Assembly (NCBI RefSeq): GCF_905404315.1
Contig: NC_066311.1
Coordinates: forward strand, 6,386,001 to 6,450,000
Direction of reading: 5' to 3'
Source of the DNA: Leptidea sinapis
Taxonomy: Eukaryota; Arthropoda; Insecta; Lepidoptera; Pieridae
DNA length: 64,000 nucleotides
The position numbers and the translations under genes are program-made. The first letter of the stretch is position 1. The number at the start of each line of letters is the position of its first letter. The notes below the pieces were generated by a model. That model was not told where the DNA came from, made no database searches, and worked only from the letters and a program-made list of their open reading frames with translations. This document shows, one piece after another, positions 41,978 through 53,206 of this stretch.

Positions 41978-43033
41978 GTAAAAAAAGTGTGTCAATTCAG
42001 AGTACTGGATTTCGTATTGGGTCATAAAAATCCTCACGTCAAAGGAACAGAATCTCCTTCCATTTTTCTTTTAATATCATGCATAATTTGTGCGAGGCTT
42101 CACTGTCAAGTACTAAGCTAGTCTTGCCCGAGTAGATCTCGATGTAGTATATATTTATTTACTTTATTGGAGACAAAAACAGAAACAAAAGATTAAATAA
42201 AAATTGAAATTATAACTAAAATAATTACAATTGTTCCCTTGGAACTTCTCACTCAGAACATAGATGTTAAAGATAAAAGCGACACCTGCTTAGGTCCAAG
42301 CGTGCATGTACAATTTACAATAAAAGTTAATCGCAATTTACAATAAAGGTAAGTAAAACTTGGTAAAAGTAAGCTTTATCATTGTAAAACTAGAATAAAG
42401 AAAACAAAAATAATAAGATTTAAGTTTGATTAGAACTGAATATTTTTTTAAAGATTATTTCATGTAATGTAACTTTTTGTTTTTATTTCCATTAGAATGA
42501 TACCAACAGCAAAGTGTGACGGGGCGGTCACCATAATACATCATCGAAAACTCTATTTAAAGGTCAGGTGTGGTAATTTCCGTTATCAGCATGCAAAAAC
42601 AGTACAATTCTTTGGCCTCGGTTACAACATACATAAATACTTTTTTTTGAAGTTATACTTGTTTTGAAACGTTATGAAAAAATTTTAAGATGCTCGATCA
42701 TCACTGTTACACAAAAGTAACAGGGTGAAGTTGGTTCCTTAAATTTTCTGACGTTTGCGACATTCGTTTTTTTTTGGTTTCTTTGTCCATTATGGCCAGG
42801 CAGAGGGTTCAAGCCCGTACAGCCGTAGTCGTTATTTAATAATTAATTGTCTTTGCCATCTTTGGAAGATTTCTACAATATTGTTCTACAAATGTAGAAT
42901 TAGCACGATGCATAAATAATTTAAAGGATTTTTGCTTTGTTACGCCAAAGAAGTATAACACACACTTTTTTTTATCTTACGGACGTCATGCTTACGATTT
43001 TATTATATACAATAGAGATATTCAAATAAAATT
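41978..43033. other. Unassigned AT-rich DNA
   Basis: 42140-42200 (TTTATTTACTTTATTGGAGAC) looks like an antisense LINE tail. GGGTTCAAGCCCG at about 42808 resembles a B box but has no partner A box. No gene recognised. Confidence 0.35.
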
Positions 43034-43345
43034 TGAACAACAAAATTTTTATGAACGATGCGGGACTCGAATCCACTGAGCCAACTGTTCGTTATAAAAT
43101 CTTGTTTGCATTATTCAACTCTCAGGTTGTGGCTTCATCTACAGGATCTACTTTACAGTTGATAACCTGCTCAACCCCAATATTTGCATATTAGGAAATA
43201 CAGGAATATTATGTTTTTAAAGTGATAACCCTAACTTCTAGGATTAATACACAAATAAAATTTGATTTTTTTTTTATGAATGATGCGGCCCACGACCTCC
43301 GGCGTTCCGTGCCGGTGCCTGATCTAACCAATTGATATAGATATT
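43034..43345 (-). repeat. Composite repeat G, copy 2, with two tRNA-like modules
   Basis: The minus strand of 43046-43090 reads GGCTCAGTGG then ATTCGAGTCCCGCATCGTTC (tRNA-like, anticodon arm deleted). 43280-43345 (minus) reads GGTTAGATCAGGC, then CCGGCACGGAACGCCGG (a perfect 5-bp anticodon stem and 7-nt loop, anticodon GGA), then CCGCATCATTC. Between them, CAACTCTCAGGTTGTGGC and AGTTGATAACCTGCTC are the reverse complement of copy 1 (54076-54415), while AAGTGATAACCCTAACTTCT is in the same orientation as in copy 1, so internal order is rearranged. Confidence 0.6.
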
Positions 43346-44919
43346 CCCTTCCTCTTTACAGGGTTGTATTGTTATAAATTTTATAAAAATAATTCATACG
43401 CTGGAGCCAATTTTCCAACAAAAATATAAAAGCTGTGGTATTTCGATTGCAGGATTTGAATTCTATTTGCGAATCTGCTTATGCCCAATGGCAATAAAAT
43501 GGTTTGCCGGTATTGTGTTTCATTGTATCCCTTAATACGGAATAGAGTTTATTCTCAGTGCGGTTTTCTTGGAATTCTATACGGAATAATAATGTACTGG
43601 GCGAAATTTTCAGTTCGATAATTTATAAGTTTCAAATGATTTTTGCTTTGGGAATTGGTCAGTTATCTTTAATAAACTTTCGTTTTTTTTTTCTTAAAAA
43701 CCATCTATATGTTTATTTTTGAAGTGAAAACTTCTAAACCATCGTTGTGACTTGAAAGTCGATGAAACGAAAAAGCGACAATACAGAAAGACAGACTCAT
43801 AAATTCATAAGATAAACCTGGGAGAAAATGAGATAGGAAGCATTATGTATAGTGTTTTGGTACCAGGCGATCATAGCTGAAGAAGAGATTGATACGACGC
43901 GAATATACCTTAATATATATGACGTCATGCGCACGACGTATTACTACATAGACACCAGGAGAACATAAATATGGTAGCGGTGAAAGTAATTTCTTTTGTA
44001 GTGGTTGAAATCAACATGTACCAGGACTTCATATGTAGTTTAGAGGTTCATGTACAATGCAGGTTTCACTTCTGACATGTGTTCTTTGTACGCATAAATT
44101 TTTTTTAAACTTTTATTGTTCACGATATGCCAATCATGCTATAAAATAAAATTATATCTTTAGATAGTGTAATAGGACGAAGTCATAGTCTGTTGAATTT
44201 ATTATTTCTTTTCTCGTTATAAATTCACAATTCAATCGAGGTATCGTTAAAGATTCATATTTTCTATAGATTTTCATTTTCACTGATATAAAACATTCCG
44301 CCTGAAGCCAAAAGAGAATTGGGTCGCTGCGACACAGAGCAATTGTAATAGTAGTTGTATTGTTCTCGAGTACAGGCATAAAGGATGTTTTACTGTTTTT
44401 GTCAAATTGAGGAACCAGGGCTGAAAAGAATCGTATTTTTTCCAATCGTTTATGAAGTGCTTGCAGGTGCATACTGCTGCTATTCTTCCATCCAACACAA
44501 GAATTTCCTGATCAGATGAACTCATAGTTTCGATAACATAATATACATAGTCCTAAATACTGTTAGAATTAAAAAAAACAATGTTTCTTTTAATTTGTTT
44601 GTATAAATGTTCATTGCTTTTTCTCATTTACCTACACGCCAATCTGTGTCAAATATATATGTATTGTGATATTAAAATGTATACCGAACTTTTTCAACAA
44701 TGAAACCTTCTCTGTTTATGATATAAAAATAGTTCGTTCCTACTAAAAAGAAATCTAAGAAATCTTGTTCGAAAGCGAAATATTTAATCTTGTTAAATGA
44801 ATTTAATATTTTATATTAATCTAAGTAGGTACTTATGTATATGTATCTACACAGTAACTACTTACCGAAACTATTCATTCATAACTTCCTTCATCTGCAG
44901 CATAAAGGTAGTATGGAAT
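43346..44919. other. Unassigned DNA with two overlapping minus-strand frames
   Basis: 44152-44472 (106 codons) and 44280-44525 (81 codons, starting MSSSDQEILVLDG) overlap in different frames on the minus strand. The MSSSD.EIL.L start faintly recalls N-termini of PIF/Harbinger-associated proteins in insects, but nothing downstream supports it. Not called. Confidence 0.35.
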
Positions 44920-44975
44920 AAGAGTTTGAAGTTTACCTGATGGTAAGTGATCACCGTCTCCAATGCTCTTCAAAG
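44920..44975 (-). mobile_element. LINE B 3' scrap
   Basis: GGAATAAGAGTTTG then TACCTGATGGTAAGTGATCAC match the 3' terminus of LINE B (gggtcacctggtgttaagtgatcac). Confidence 0.5.
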
Positions 44976-45133
44976 TTATCACAATAAGCGCTGGACTTTG
45001 AGAAAATTGTTAAGAAGGTATTATCTCTTTCATAACCACTCTTATATTTGATAAGTGGGTTGAAGTATGAACGCCGGTACTTATAAATAGCACTTATCAA
45101 TGCGAAACAAAGCGGTACGAGGACGATTTTAAA

Positions 45134-45446
45134 CCAGTGGAAGGCTCCTTTGCACAGGATGCCGGCTAGATTATTGGTACCACAACGGCGCCTATTTCTG
45201 TCGTGAAGCGGTAATGTGCAAGAATTACTGTGTTTCGGTCTGAAGGGCGCCGTAGCTGGTGAAATTACTGGGCAAATGAGACTTAACATCTTATGTCTCT
45301 AGGTGACGAGCGCAATTGTAGTGCTGCTTAGAATTTTTGGGTATTTCAAGCATCCTGAGCGGCACTGCATTGTAATGGGCAGGGCGCATCGATTACCATC
45401 AGCTGAACGTCCTGTTCGTCTCGTCCCTTATTGTCATAAAAAAAAA
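45134..45446 (+). mobile_element. SINE A, full length
   Basis: CCAGTGGAAGGCTCC start at 45135, GGGCGCCGTAGCTGGTGAAA, hairpin arms, poly(A) to 45446. No clear target duplication. Confidence 0.9.
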
Positions 45447-45679
45447 CGATACAATTCGTTGGCTCTAGGCGGGATAAAAATGACAAGTGTTTTTGAGTTA
45501 CACACGATAAATTATATTTTCAAAGAACAATATATTTGACGATAACGATTAACGATAGCAAATATATTCATTCGAGTGACTCATTTCTAATTACCTACAC
45601 GACTCTAGCAACTTTGGTGACATTATCATGTTTAATGCAAATGAGCAAAATATCATATGAGCAAAATTTTGGTACCTAA
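45447..45679. other. Unassigned spacer
   Basis: Nothing recognised. Confidence 0.3.
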
Positions 45680-45870
45680 TGAAAACAGGCCAGGTTTATT
45701 ACTTTAGTGTGCGTGACAAGTTACGTCTTACACTCGCGATTTGTATGTGACTTTGTATTTGTGTGCGTGCATTGTTTAAAATAGATGTTTAAATAGATCT
45801 TTTTTCGGCGTTTTCAGTGTCACAGTCTATCTAGTCGTATAAATAATCCTAGTATCAAAAATTACACGAC
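45680..45870 (+). repeat. Unnamed repeat K, copy 2, uninterrupted
   Basis: GAAAACAGGCCAGG, TTTAGTGTGCGTGACAAG, ACTCGCGATTTGTA, TTTGTGTGCGTGCATTG and TAGTCGTATAAAT run continuously here, showing the empty-site arrangement of copy 1 at 25815-26290. Confidence 0.65.
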
Positions 45871-46225
45871 GAAGAAAGATCAAATGTCAGTTAAAAATCA
45901 TGTAAGTATTAAGGAACTATTACATCTCAACTGTGGCCACAAAGATTGGAATTGTAAATCAAACGCTCTGGTGTGCTCGCGGTATTAACGGTTCTATGAA
46001 TTGATTTGCAAAAGATTTGTCCTGCGATATACAGACGAATGAATTCAATGAACTGCCCGAAGACACCGTCATAATAATATTTTATTATACATCAGTGAAA
46101 ACCGCATCTGAATCTGTCAATCTGTTTTCTGATGTTTACGGGATACGCAAGAAAAAACAGACCATAATTTTAGAATTATGAATTTGAATATGAAAATGAA
46201 CAATGAATTTAAATTCATTGTTAAA
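45871..46225. other. Unassigned AT-rich DNA
   Basis: Nothing recognised. Confidence 0.35.
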
Positions 46226-46510
46226 CTTTGCACAGGATACCGGCTTCATTATATAACTACGGCGCCTATTTCTGCCGTGAAACAATAATGTGTAAACACT
46301 GTGTTTCGGTCTATAAGGCGCCGTAGCTAGTAAAATGACTGGGCAAATGAGACTTAATATCTTATGTCTCAAGGTGACGAGCGGAATTGTAGTGCTGCTC
46401 AGAATTTTTGGGCTTCTCTAGAATCCTGAGCGGCACTGTTATGGGCACGGCGTATCAATTACCATCAGCTGAACGCTTTGCTCGTATAGTTATGAATTTT
46501 AATAAAAAAT
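46226..46510 (+). mobile_element. SINE A, decayed
   Basis: CTTTGCACAGGATACCGG to CATCAGCTGAACGCTTTGCTC and a degraded AATAAAAAAT tail. Several short deletions, including the GCATTGTA of the hairpin distal arm. Confidence 0.8.
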
Positions 46511-46577
46511 ATATAGAAAATATCTCTTCAACAGTTTTTTTTAACATCTTTGCAGTCACTGATCATAATACAGCTTT

Positions 46578-47022
46578 ATGTATCATATTTATGATAACCA
46601 AAAAAGGCTAATTAATCTTGAAATTGATTCCCTGGAAATGCGTAGAAAGGCGGCCCGGTTGATTTTTCTTTACAAACTCATAAACAACCTAATAGACTGT
46701 CCAGATATTCTTCAAAATATTGGCATTTGTCTACCGTCATTTATTTGTCGAGTAGGTACTTATTCCCCAATATTTATTAAATTTTACAGAAATAACTACG
46801 GATTAAACTCACCCATTCAACTCATATGTGTAAGCTATAGTAAAATATTTAAATTAGATCATAACATCGATATATTTTCAAATATTAACTTTTATAAGAT
46901 TATAGATCAGTATATCTTCAATTTATATATGTAAATAGTAAAACTTATTAATGTTTAACTTATTCGTATAAGTAAAATTTTGTATCTAGTTGGTAAGCCT
47001 TAATAAATAAATAAATAAATGT
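46578..47022 (+). pseudogene. 5'-truncated jockey-like non-LTR retrotransposon
   Basis: The frame to 46934 (118 codons) reads DSLEMRRKAARLIFLYKLIN, then LIDCPDILQNIGICLPSF and NSPIQLICVSYSKIF. 'slemRR......lYKlinn.iDCP.lL..i....P....R......sPi..m...Y' is a jockey-like reverse-transcriptase C-terminus. The 3' end is an (AATA)n tail at 47001-47022. The catalytic core is absent. Confidence 0.75.
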
Positions 47023-47407
47023 ATAAAGCTTCCCTTATCAACTTCCGTCAAATCACTCACAACGTAAATAATATATAAGAGTATAGTTAGTTAGTTAGTT
47101 AGTCAAACACAAGTAAATGTTTTAATAAAGTAATGGTTCCGGCAGCAACCTGTGGCATGGCTAATCTCGTTTACGATCTGGTTCCCGGGTTCAATGGGCA
47201 AGTTCGCGTGAACTCGTATGAATTTTTAAAACCTTTCCAGTTTCCATCCTGGATTTTAGCACCGGAATGAAAAGCTTCAAGGTGTGTAAGACTTTAGATG
47301 TGTTCGGGACTTTTTGGACTAAAAAGTCTATATTTTCCATCGAATTACATTTCCTCTTTTGTAACAATGTTTGTTTCGGAATTATGGATGTTCATATGTA
47401 TTAGCCT
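47023..47407. other. Unassigned; (TTAG)n run and SINE S scrap
   Basis: (TTAG)n at about 47087-47104. GTTTGTTTCGGAATTATGGATG at about 47369-47391 matches the SINE S body. GGTTCCCGGGTTCAATGG at about 47180 is a B-box-like phrase only. Confidence 0.35.
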
Positions 47408-47834
47408 ACCAGTGGAAGGCTCCTTTGCACAGGATGCCATACTTGTTTAAAAATGATTAATTAATGATTAATAAGTCGGAATCTACCACCCAATCGTAAG
47501 AGAAAACCCGCAGATCTGAGAATAACGCATCGGAACTTTTTACTTGGGTAACCCACCAGTGTGAGGCTCGTTTGCACAGGATGCCGGCTAGATTATTGGT
47601 ACCACAACGGCGCATATTTCTGCAGTGAAGCAGTAACGTGTAAACATTACTGTGTTTCGGTGTGAAGGTCGCCGTAGCTAGTGAAATTACTAGGCAAATG
47701 AGACTTAACATCTTATGTCTCAAGGAGACTAGCGCAATTGTAGTGCCCACAGAATTTTTGGGTTTTTCCAGAATCCTGAATTACCATCAGCTGAGCATAC
47801 TGCTCATCTCGTCACTTATTTTCATAAAAAAAAA
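47408..47834 (+). mobile_element. SINE A with a duplicated 5' end and extra 5' module
   Basis: 47408-47439 is the first ~32 bp of SINE A. 47443-47551 is an extra module (AATCTACCACCCAATCGTAA, GAATAACGCATCGGAAC, TGGGTAACCCA). 47552-47834 is a complete SINE A to poly(A). The extra module also precedes the SINE A at 61695-62014, so the two loci share a longer unit than the family consensus. Confidence 0.75.
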
Positions 47835-47880
47835 GTTTATATGTATTTATGTATATTTAAGTATAGGTAGAGCTTATTAA

Positions 47881-47965
47881 ATATTTATTTTATTTTATTT
47901 GGAAAACTTACAGTGTTACAATAACTTAATTACTATACAATAGTGTGAACATTTTACACCATTTA
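47881..47965 (-). mobile_element. LINE 3' tail (antisense)
   Basis: ATTTATTTTATTTTATTTGG then AAAACTTACAGTGTTACAAT resembles the antisense 3' tail at 26840-26890. No coding sequence remains. Confidence 0.45.
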
Positions 47966-48041
47966 AATGTTTTCGCATATTGATTCTAATAACAAACAGC
48001 ATAATATAGGTACAACTTTTTTTTTGTATATAAGTATTATA

Positions 48042-48358
48042 ATATCCGGACGACCGAGCCTTGCTCGGATTTTTAAGAATGTACAAAACTTGAACAAAAA
48101 AAAACTAATAGGACATCTGGATTCGAACCGGGGTCTTCTGCTTTCCGGATCACCCAATGTCCCATCTGAGCTATAATAGTCTTGTATATAGTGGCGAAAT
48201 TTACCTTTGTATTCTAATGTTATTGTAGCTGTTTCTCATTCAAACATGGATAAAACCATTTTTTTTTAATTGAAACCTAGCTAGATCGATTTATCACCCC
48301 CGAAATCCCCTGCATACTTAATTTTATGAAAATCGTTGGAGCCGTTTCCGAGATTCAG

Positions 48359-48426
<68 letters not shown>

Positions 48427-48452
48427 AGAATTGCTCGTTTAAAGATATAAGA
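48042..48452 (-). mobile_element. Hel-2 element with tRNA-like insert and long (TA)n
   Basis: A|ATATCCGG at 48042 and ATATAAGA|T at 48452. Perfect terminal hairpin CCGAGC-CTT-GCTCGG at 48053-48067. The tRNA-like module at 48112-48180 (minus) has A box TAGCTCAGATGGG and B box GGTTCGAATCC. A pure (TA)n microsatellite of about 64 bp lies at 48361-48424. Best-preserved Hel-2 copy. Confidence 0.7.
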
Positions 48453-48505
48453 TAAAATATGTTGATGATTACATTGTGTTTGTGTATGATATATCGTCAT
48501 ATTTC

Positions 48506-48562
48506 ATTCCTAGTACTTACCTATAGGCTATGCCTAGTTTATGACTAGATAATTTGTGTCAA
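48506..48562 (+). mobile_element. SINE S 3' scrap
   Basis: TATAGGCTATGCCTAGTTTATG then AGATAATTTGTGT matches the reverse complement of the SINE S tail at 8361-8400. Confidence 0.5.
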
Positions 48563-48699
48563 TATTATTATTATGAATGGTAGATTTAGAAATATTTGCT
48601 AACCATAAGCACATGAGTAAATTAAATGACTAATCATCTGGTCACTTCCGAGGCAATACATATTTCTCTTCACAAAATTAGAACAGCCTATAATCGTTT
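48563..48699. other. Unassigned spacer
   Basis: Nothing recognised. Confidence 0.3.
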
Positions 48700-49010
48700 A
48701 ACAACGCCGCTACAGAAGAACTCAAGGTGAAAGATAGGCTTTCATCTATAGTCAGAGACCGTAGAGATACTTCGGACATATCACGCGACGTGGAGAGCAT
48801 GTCATAGAGACTCTTGTTGTTCAGGGAAGTGTCAACGGCAGTAGGTCAAGAGGACTCTCCCCTATGTGCTGGACAGACCAGATCAAAGCCCTCACCAATA
48901 TTCCCTTAAACACATGTGCAAGAGAAGCAACAGCCAGGGATAACTGGCGTAGAATCGTTCGTCGTTCGACGTGACCACGACTGTCAAAAGTAATCCGACG
49001 AAGAAGAAGA
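48700..49010 (+). pseudogene. RTE-like non-LTR retrotransposon 3' end, second copy
   Basis: Collinear with 36001-36330: AACTCAAGGTGAAAGATAGG, CATATCACGCGACGTGGAG, GCTGGACAGACCAGATCAAA, GGGATAACTGGCGTAGAATC, ending AATCCGACGAAGAAGAAG. It encodes the same FGHI.RRgE and R.W.DqIKALT motifs. A 30-bp stretch differs (CCTTAAACACATGTGCAAG versus CCCTCCAGGCCTCCC). Both copies end at the same 3' point, as expected for RTE-type elements. Confidence 0.8.
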
Positions 49011-49664
49011 CTAACCGTTTAAATGATACACAAACTCTCTTTGTAGTTAACTTTATATTTCTGATGTAAGTCATTCTTAATTAATTCGGAAATAATCCTG
49101 CCAACACTATAAACTTTACCTCTTAAAACCCTCAGCCTTTGAACAATGAAACGGCAGGAGGAGAAAATTAAAATTGGCTTTAAATTACGAACAATACCAA
49201 CAAGCGGCTTAAACGATAACTTGTGCTTAATATTATTAAACTAACAAGTTACTGAAGCGCTGTAGCGCTTACGGATAAAAAAGTTTATTATTCAGGACGT
49301 GTTGCAAAGGAATTATAAAATTGGTTCTGGCATTTCAAATTAATATTGTATTAATTACGAAACCTATGTACAATGTACAATTAAGCCGGTTAGCGATGGG
49401 TCTTCGACGTATTTCGTTTTTTATTAATGAGCGTTTTCAAGTTAAGGTACACGCAGTACTTTGATCACGTGATCAGTCAAAACCACACGAGTGCCAAACT
49501 AAAGTTAGATTTGACAGTACTCCAACAACAGTTTTTTTTTAATGAACTGGAAAACTTTAATACACTCCGGGATTGCGTTCTGTTTTAGATAGTAACCAGT
49601 ATGACTATAGGAACGGCTTCAAAGTATACGATATTGACGTCATAATGTACAGTGGTCGCAGTGT
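49011..49664. other. Unassigned DNA
   Basis: Nothing recognised. Confidence 0.4.
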
Positions 49665-50037
49665 ATATGAATGAATGAATGAATGAAAACTTTATTAATA
49701 ACAAACACAAACCACACAGAATAACACAACTAAAAAAGACTTAGAGGTAAACTTATAGCATAAAAATATAGAAATGATAAAAAAAACAAATGTATGCATA
49801 ATATTATAGTGATTATCTTAATTTAAAAGTACTGTGTAGCGGTTATTGTTATCAAAAGGAACTGACTCAGTGTCATGCTGCATTGGAATAATACCAACAC
49901 AGCGCTGATTTTCAGCAGCCCCCTTGTGACCCATTGAGTAACTACTATTGTTAAAAAATAACATATCGGAACATACCCTTAGTGGGAGCGAAACTAGACC
50001 GTTCATTTTCTTGCGTCGACTTCTTCGACGGAATTGT
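49665..50037 (-). mobile_element. Possible LINE 3' UTR (antisense) with (TGAA)n tail
   Basis: (TGAA)n at about 49668-49686 followed by ACTTTATTAATAAC, the antisense look of a LINE 3' end. A 62-codon minus frame (MNGLVSLPLRVCSDMLFF...) matches no protein I know. It ends next to the LINE B copy at 50041. Confidence 0.4.
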
Positions 50038-50040
50038 AAA

Positions 50041-50613
50041 CTATAAACAAGACAGTATTACAAGTTAAGGCTTTATAAGGCGCAAATTCGGCCTCACATG
50101 GAGTACTGTTCTCACCTCTGGGCGGGTGCTCCCCAGTACCAGCTTCTTCCATTTGACCGCATACAACGAAGAGCGGCTCAAGTCATCTCCGATCGGCTTG
50201 ATTCTATAGCATTGCGTAGAGATGTGGGTTCTCTCTGCATCTTCTACCGCATTTATCACGGGGAGTGCTCAGAGGAGCTGTTCGGGTTGATTCCAGCGGC
50301 CGAATTCCACCATCGGACATTACGTGCAAAGTACCATCCGCATCACGTAGACGTCTGGCATTCCACAACCGCGCGTTTTCTTCGAAATTTCCTGCCTCGC
50401 ACAGCCACTTTGTGGAATCAACTACCGGCAGCGGTCTTCCCGAACAGATACGACTTAGGGACCTTCAAGAAAAAAACATACTCCCACCTTAAAAAAAGGC
50501 CGGCAACGCATTTCTTGACACACCTGTTGTTGCGGATGTCCATGGGCGGTTGCCTCACCTCTCCCCATCCCGTGAGCCTCTTGCCCGTTTGCCCCCTCTC
50601 ATATAAAAAAAAA
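50041..50613 (+). pseudogene. LINE B: longest reverse transcriptase C-terminal fragment
   Basis: Reads in frame from about 50065 as KLRLYKAQIRPHMEYCSHLW, then AGAPQYQLLPFDRIQRRAAQ, LFGLIPAAEFHHRT, FLPRTATLWNQLPAAVFPNR and YDLGTFKKKTYSHLKKRP, ending at a poly(A) tract (50604-50613). qiRPhmEYcshlW.gap...l..ldriQrRA is the highly conserved motif between palm/thumb and C-terminus in jockey/CR1-like elements; catalytic YxDD is upstream and absent. About 170 codons are intact, so this is the youngest LINE B piece here. The sequence is GC-rich relative to its surroundings. Confidence 0.85.
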
Positions 50614-51203
50614 GGCGTGGACCGACTAGGATTGTATACGCTACCAACCCTACATTATTTGTGTTGGTCATGTGGCTAAGCTAAGCAAATGGACATTTAT
50701 TTTACTGGTTTTCTTTTGTTTATTCAAAATTTACATAATAAATTGAAAAATTGTTCGGTTTAAGTTTTAGAAAAGTACTAATTCTATTCAATTCTTTAAA
50801 AAAAGAATATTGTTATCGCTTAAAATTCGGAGATTTTTGACTCCAAAGTTTATTTTTGGGAAGCAACTTCCAAATTTTTTATTGGATGTTTCAAATTATA
50901 TATAAATATTCTATTCGGTTCAAAATTATCATTAAATCCTTCTTAGTGCACTGTATTTTTTGCGTCGGAATATTTTCATTGCGTTATATTGTAATCGACT
51001 CCCTAAGAAACCAATTTTTGTTGATATATAGGTATGACCGCGCCTTAACGTTGGGAGACGGAACGACCGAATCGACTGTATGGGCTCGTCGCTACCGCCG
51101 TGGTTAAGAATAGACTATGTTAATTCGTTATAATAATGACAATAAATATAAAGTAAAATTTTAATTTTTTTATTACACTAAAATTAATTAGGATTCTACT
51201 AGG
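50614..51203. other. Unassigned AT-rich DNA
   Basis: The open frame 50856-51107 has no recognised motif. Confidence 0.4.
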
Positions 51204-51308
51204 TTTTTTTTTAATAAAAGTAAGGGACGAGACGAGCAGAACGTTCAGATTATGGTAATTGATACACTTGCCCATTACAATGCTCAGGATTCTTGAAAAA
51301 CCCAAAAA
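51204..51308 (-). mobile_element. SINE A, 3' fragment
   Basis: Poly(T) 51204-51212, GGGACGAGACGAGCAGAACG, to CTTGAAAAACCCAAAAAT. The remainder is missing. Confidence 0.75.
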
Positions 51309-52864
51309 TAATTATAATTAAAAAAAAAATATAAACTAAGTTTGTTTCAGTATTGTAAGTAATAACAGTGTTCTAGATACAACCATATTCAATATTCGGG
51401 TTAGTTAGTTCCCGAATTCGCTTTCAATTAAAAGCAAACCTACTAAAACTTAACTATCGATGCAGAACCATTCAGCGAGATTCAGACACATTTTTCCACT
51501 GTTGTTCGCGACTCGTAAATAACTTTAACACGCAATAAATATCGCACTGGTGTCCGACATATCGTGTCGCCACTGCAGCTGGAAAGCTGGTCAGTTCGAA
51601 TCATGTTCCATTTTTGTTTTGCTGGGATTGAGTTTTCATGCAGACATTATTATATACGAGCTACCTTTTATGTGAAAGGACCCCAAATTAGAGTAGCATT
51701 TGGCTTGTATATATGTCATTTTCAAATTTAGAAGGCTCTCTTTGTTTTCTATCGAATTTGGAACATATAAAGGATGAATGTTATCGGTTTTATTTAAATA
51801 ATACAAGTTAAATTGTTTTTTTACATTTTGAATTTATTTAAATTTCTACTTTTTTTTTTAGTTTTTTTGTAAGCAAGTAATAAATTTGTTATAATCATTA
51901 CGCTATGCAAGCTCTTAAGTAAGGTCTCCAGTAATAATCCTTGTTAGAATTTTTACTGGTCTGTTTTGTAAACGGCACTTTCTTACGACTATTTTTTATC
52001 CATTAACATAACACAAAAAGTAGATTTTCAAAGGGTGACCAGTTATTATAAAAAAAAATTGAAAATTGAATTTAATTCTACCCTTTACTATATTAATTTG
52101 TACTGTTTATTTACCCGTTTTGAAATCAGATAATGTACTCACCTTCTACATAATGTTAGCAATCCCACTTCTAGCTTCTACAGCACACACTTCCCAGTGC
52201 TGTTCGTTTTGGCTTCATTTTTTTTGGGCGAGGAGGAAAATACATTTTGGTATTGAAGACCCCTAATCGAGGCTCATATGGCGGACTCGCTTTAACAGCG
52301 ACACAGGACGTGGGCCGTGGGCCATAAGTCGCGGTGCATCTCTTAAGGAGACTCGAACCTCGATCCGGCTGTGTGCTTGTACAAGGGAAAGAGATATGAT
52401 CCCTTACAATCTAATAGTCTGATGGACTTTTTTTTGGCTTCAGATGAAACTGACGCATTAAATTAAAAGAAAACCATAGATATAATAAACACCACTGAAT
52501 ACTATGTATCTACAAACAAAAATATTTTACATCTTTGTAGAATATGCAGATATATAGTAGCATAAGGTATTTAATGGAAACTTAGTGAACGACTAAGCAG
52601 TTTGAAGTTAGTTTATTTTGAAAATAAACTTGGTCACAAAAGTAAAGAGACAAACGTTGAGAGTAAAACCACAGCGGGACTAATGCTCGGGCCATTACAA
52701 TTGCGGGCATTCAAATAAATAAAACTATTCATTTATAACCATATCCTATCTTTATATATTTTAGAGATACTTACAATACTTGTACGGCCTTACAAATAAA
52801 CTTGGTGTAAATTTACAACTAAGTGTAAACCTAGAATAAAAAATGTTGATTATATTACTTTCAA
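51309..52864. other. Unassigned DNA
   Basis: 52265-52400 is GC-richer (GGACGTGGGCCGTGGGCC, GAGACTCGAACCTCGATCC), possibly a decayed tRNA-related repeat, but no arms pair convincingly. TCAGTTCGAATCATG at about 51591 is a lone B-box-like phrase. Confidence 0.35.
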
Positions 52865-53206
52865 TCTATACTAATATTATAAAGCTGCAGTGTTTGTTTG
52901 TTTGAATGCGCTAATCTCTGGTACTACTGGTCCGATTTGAATGATTCTTTCAGTGTTGGGTAGTCCATTTATCGAGGAAGGCTATAGGCTATGTTTTTTT
53001 TTTCAAAATTAGGGATCCGTAATAAAATTGCTATTTTGTAACACAAGGTGTAAAATCGAAAACCTATTTTTGCGTGCGCTGCAAAAACTATTGACAATAG
53101 AACAAAATGATGTACAGGCTATAATATAGGCAATATTTTATTACTTATAAAACTATCGCGTGAATTATACTTTATATGGCAAAACAACGTTTGCCGGGTC
53201 AGCTAG
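52865..53206 (+). mobile_element. Helitron-like element, left member of an inverted pair
   Basis: TCTATACTAATATTATAAAG start after A; CTAG end 53203-53206 before T. 3' hairpin GCAAAACAACGTTTGC. Near-identical, in inverse orientation, to 55037-55383, indicating recent activity. Non-coding. Confidence 0.85.

Noticed and set aside
44152..44525. Possible PIF/Harbinger-type protein start (MSSSD.EIL)
   Set aside because: Only the first ten residues are suggestive; the overlapping frames lack any conserved downstream motif.
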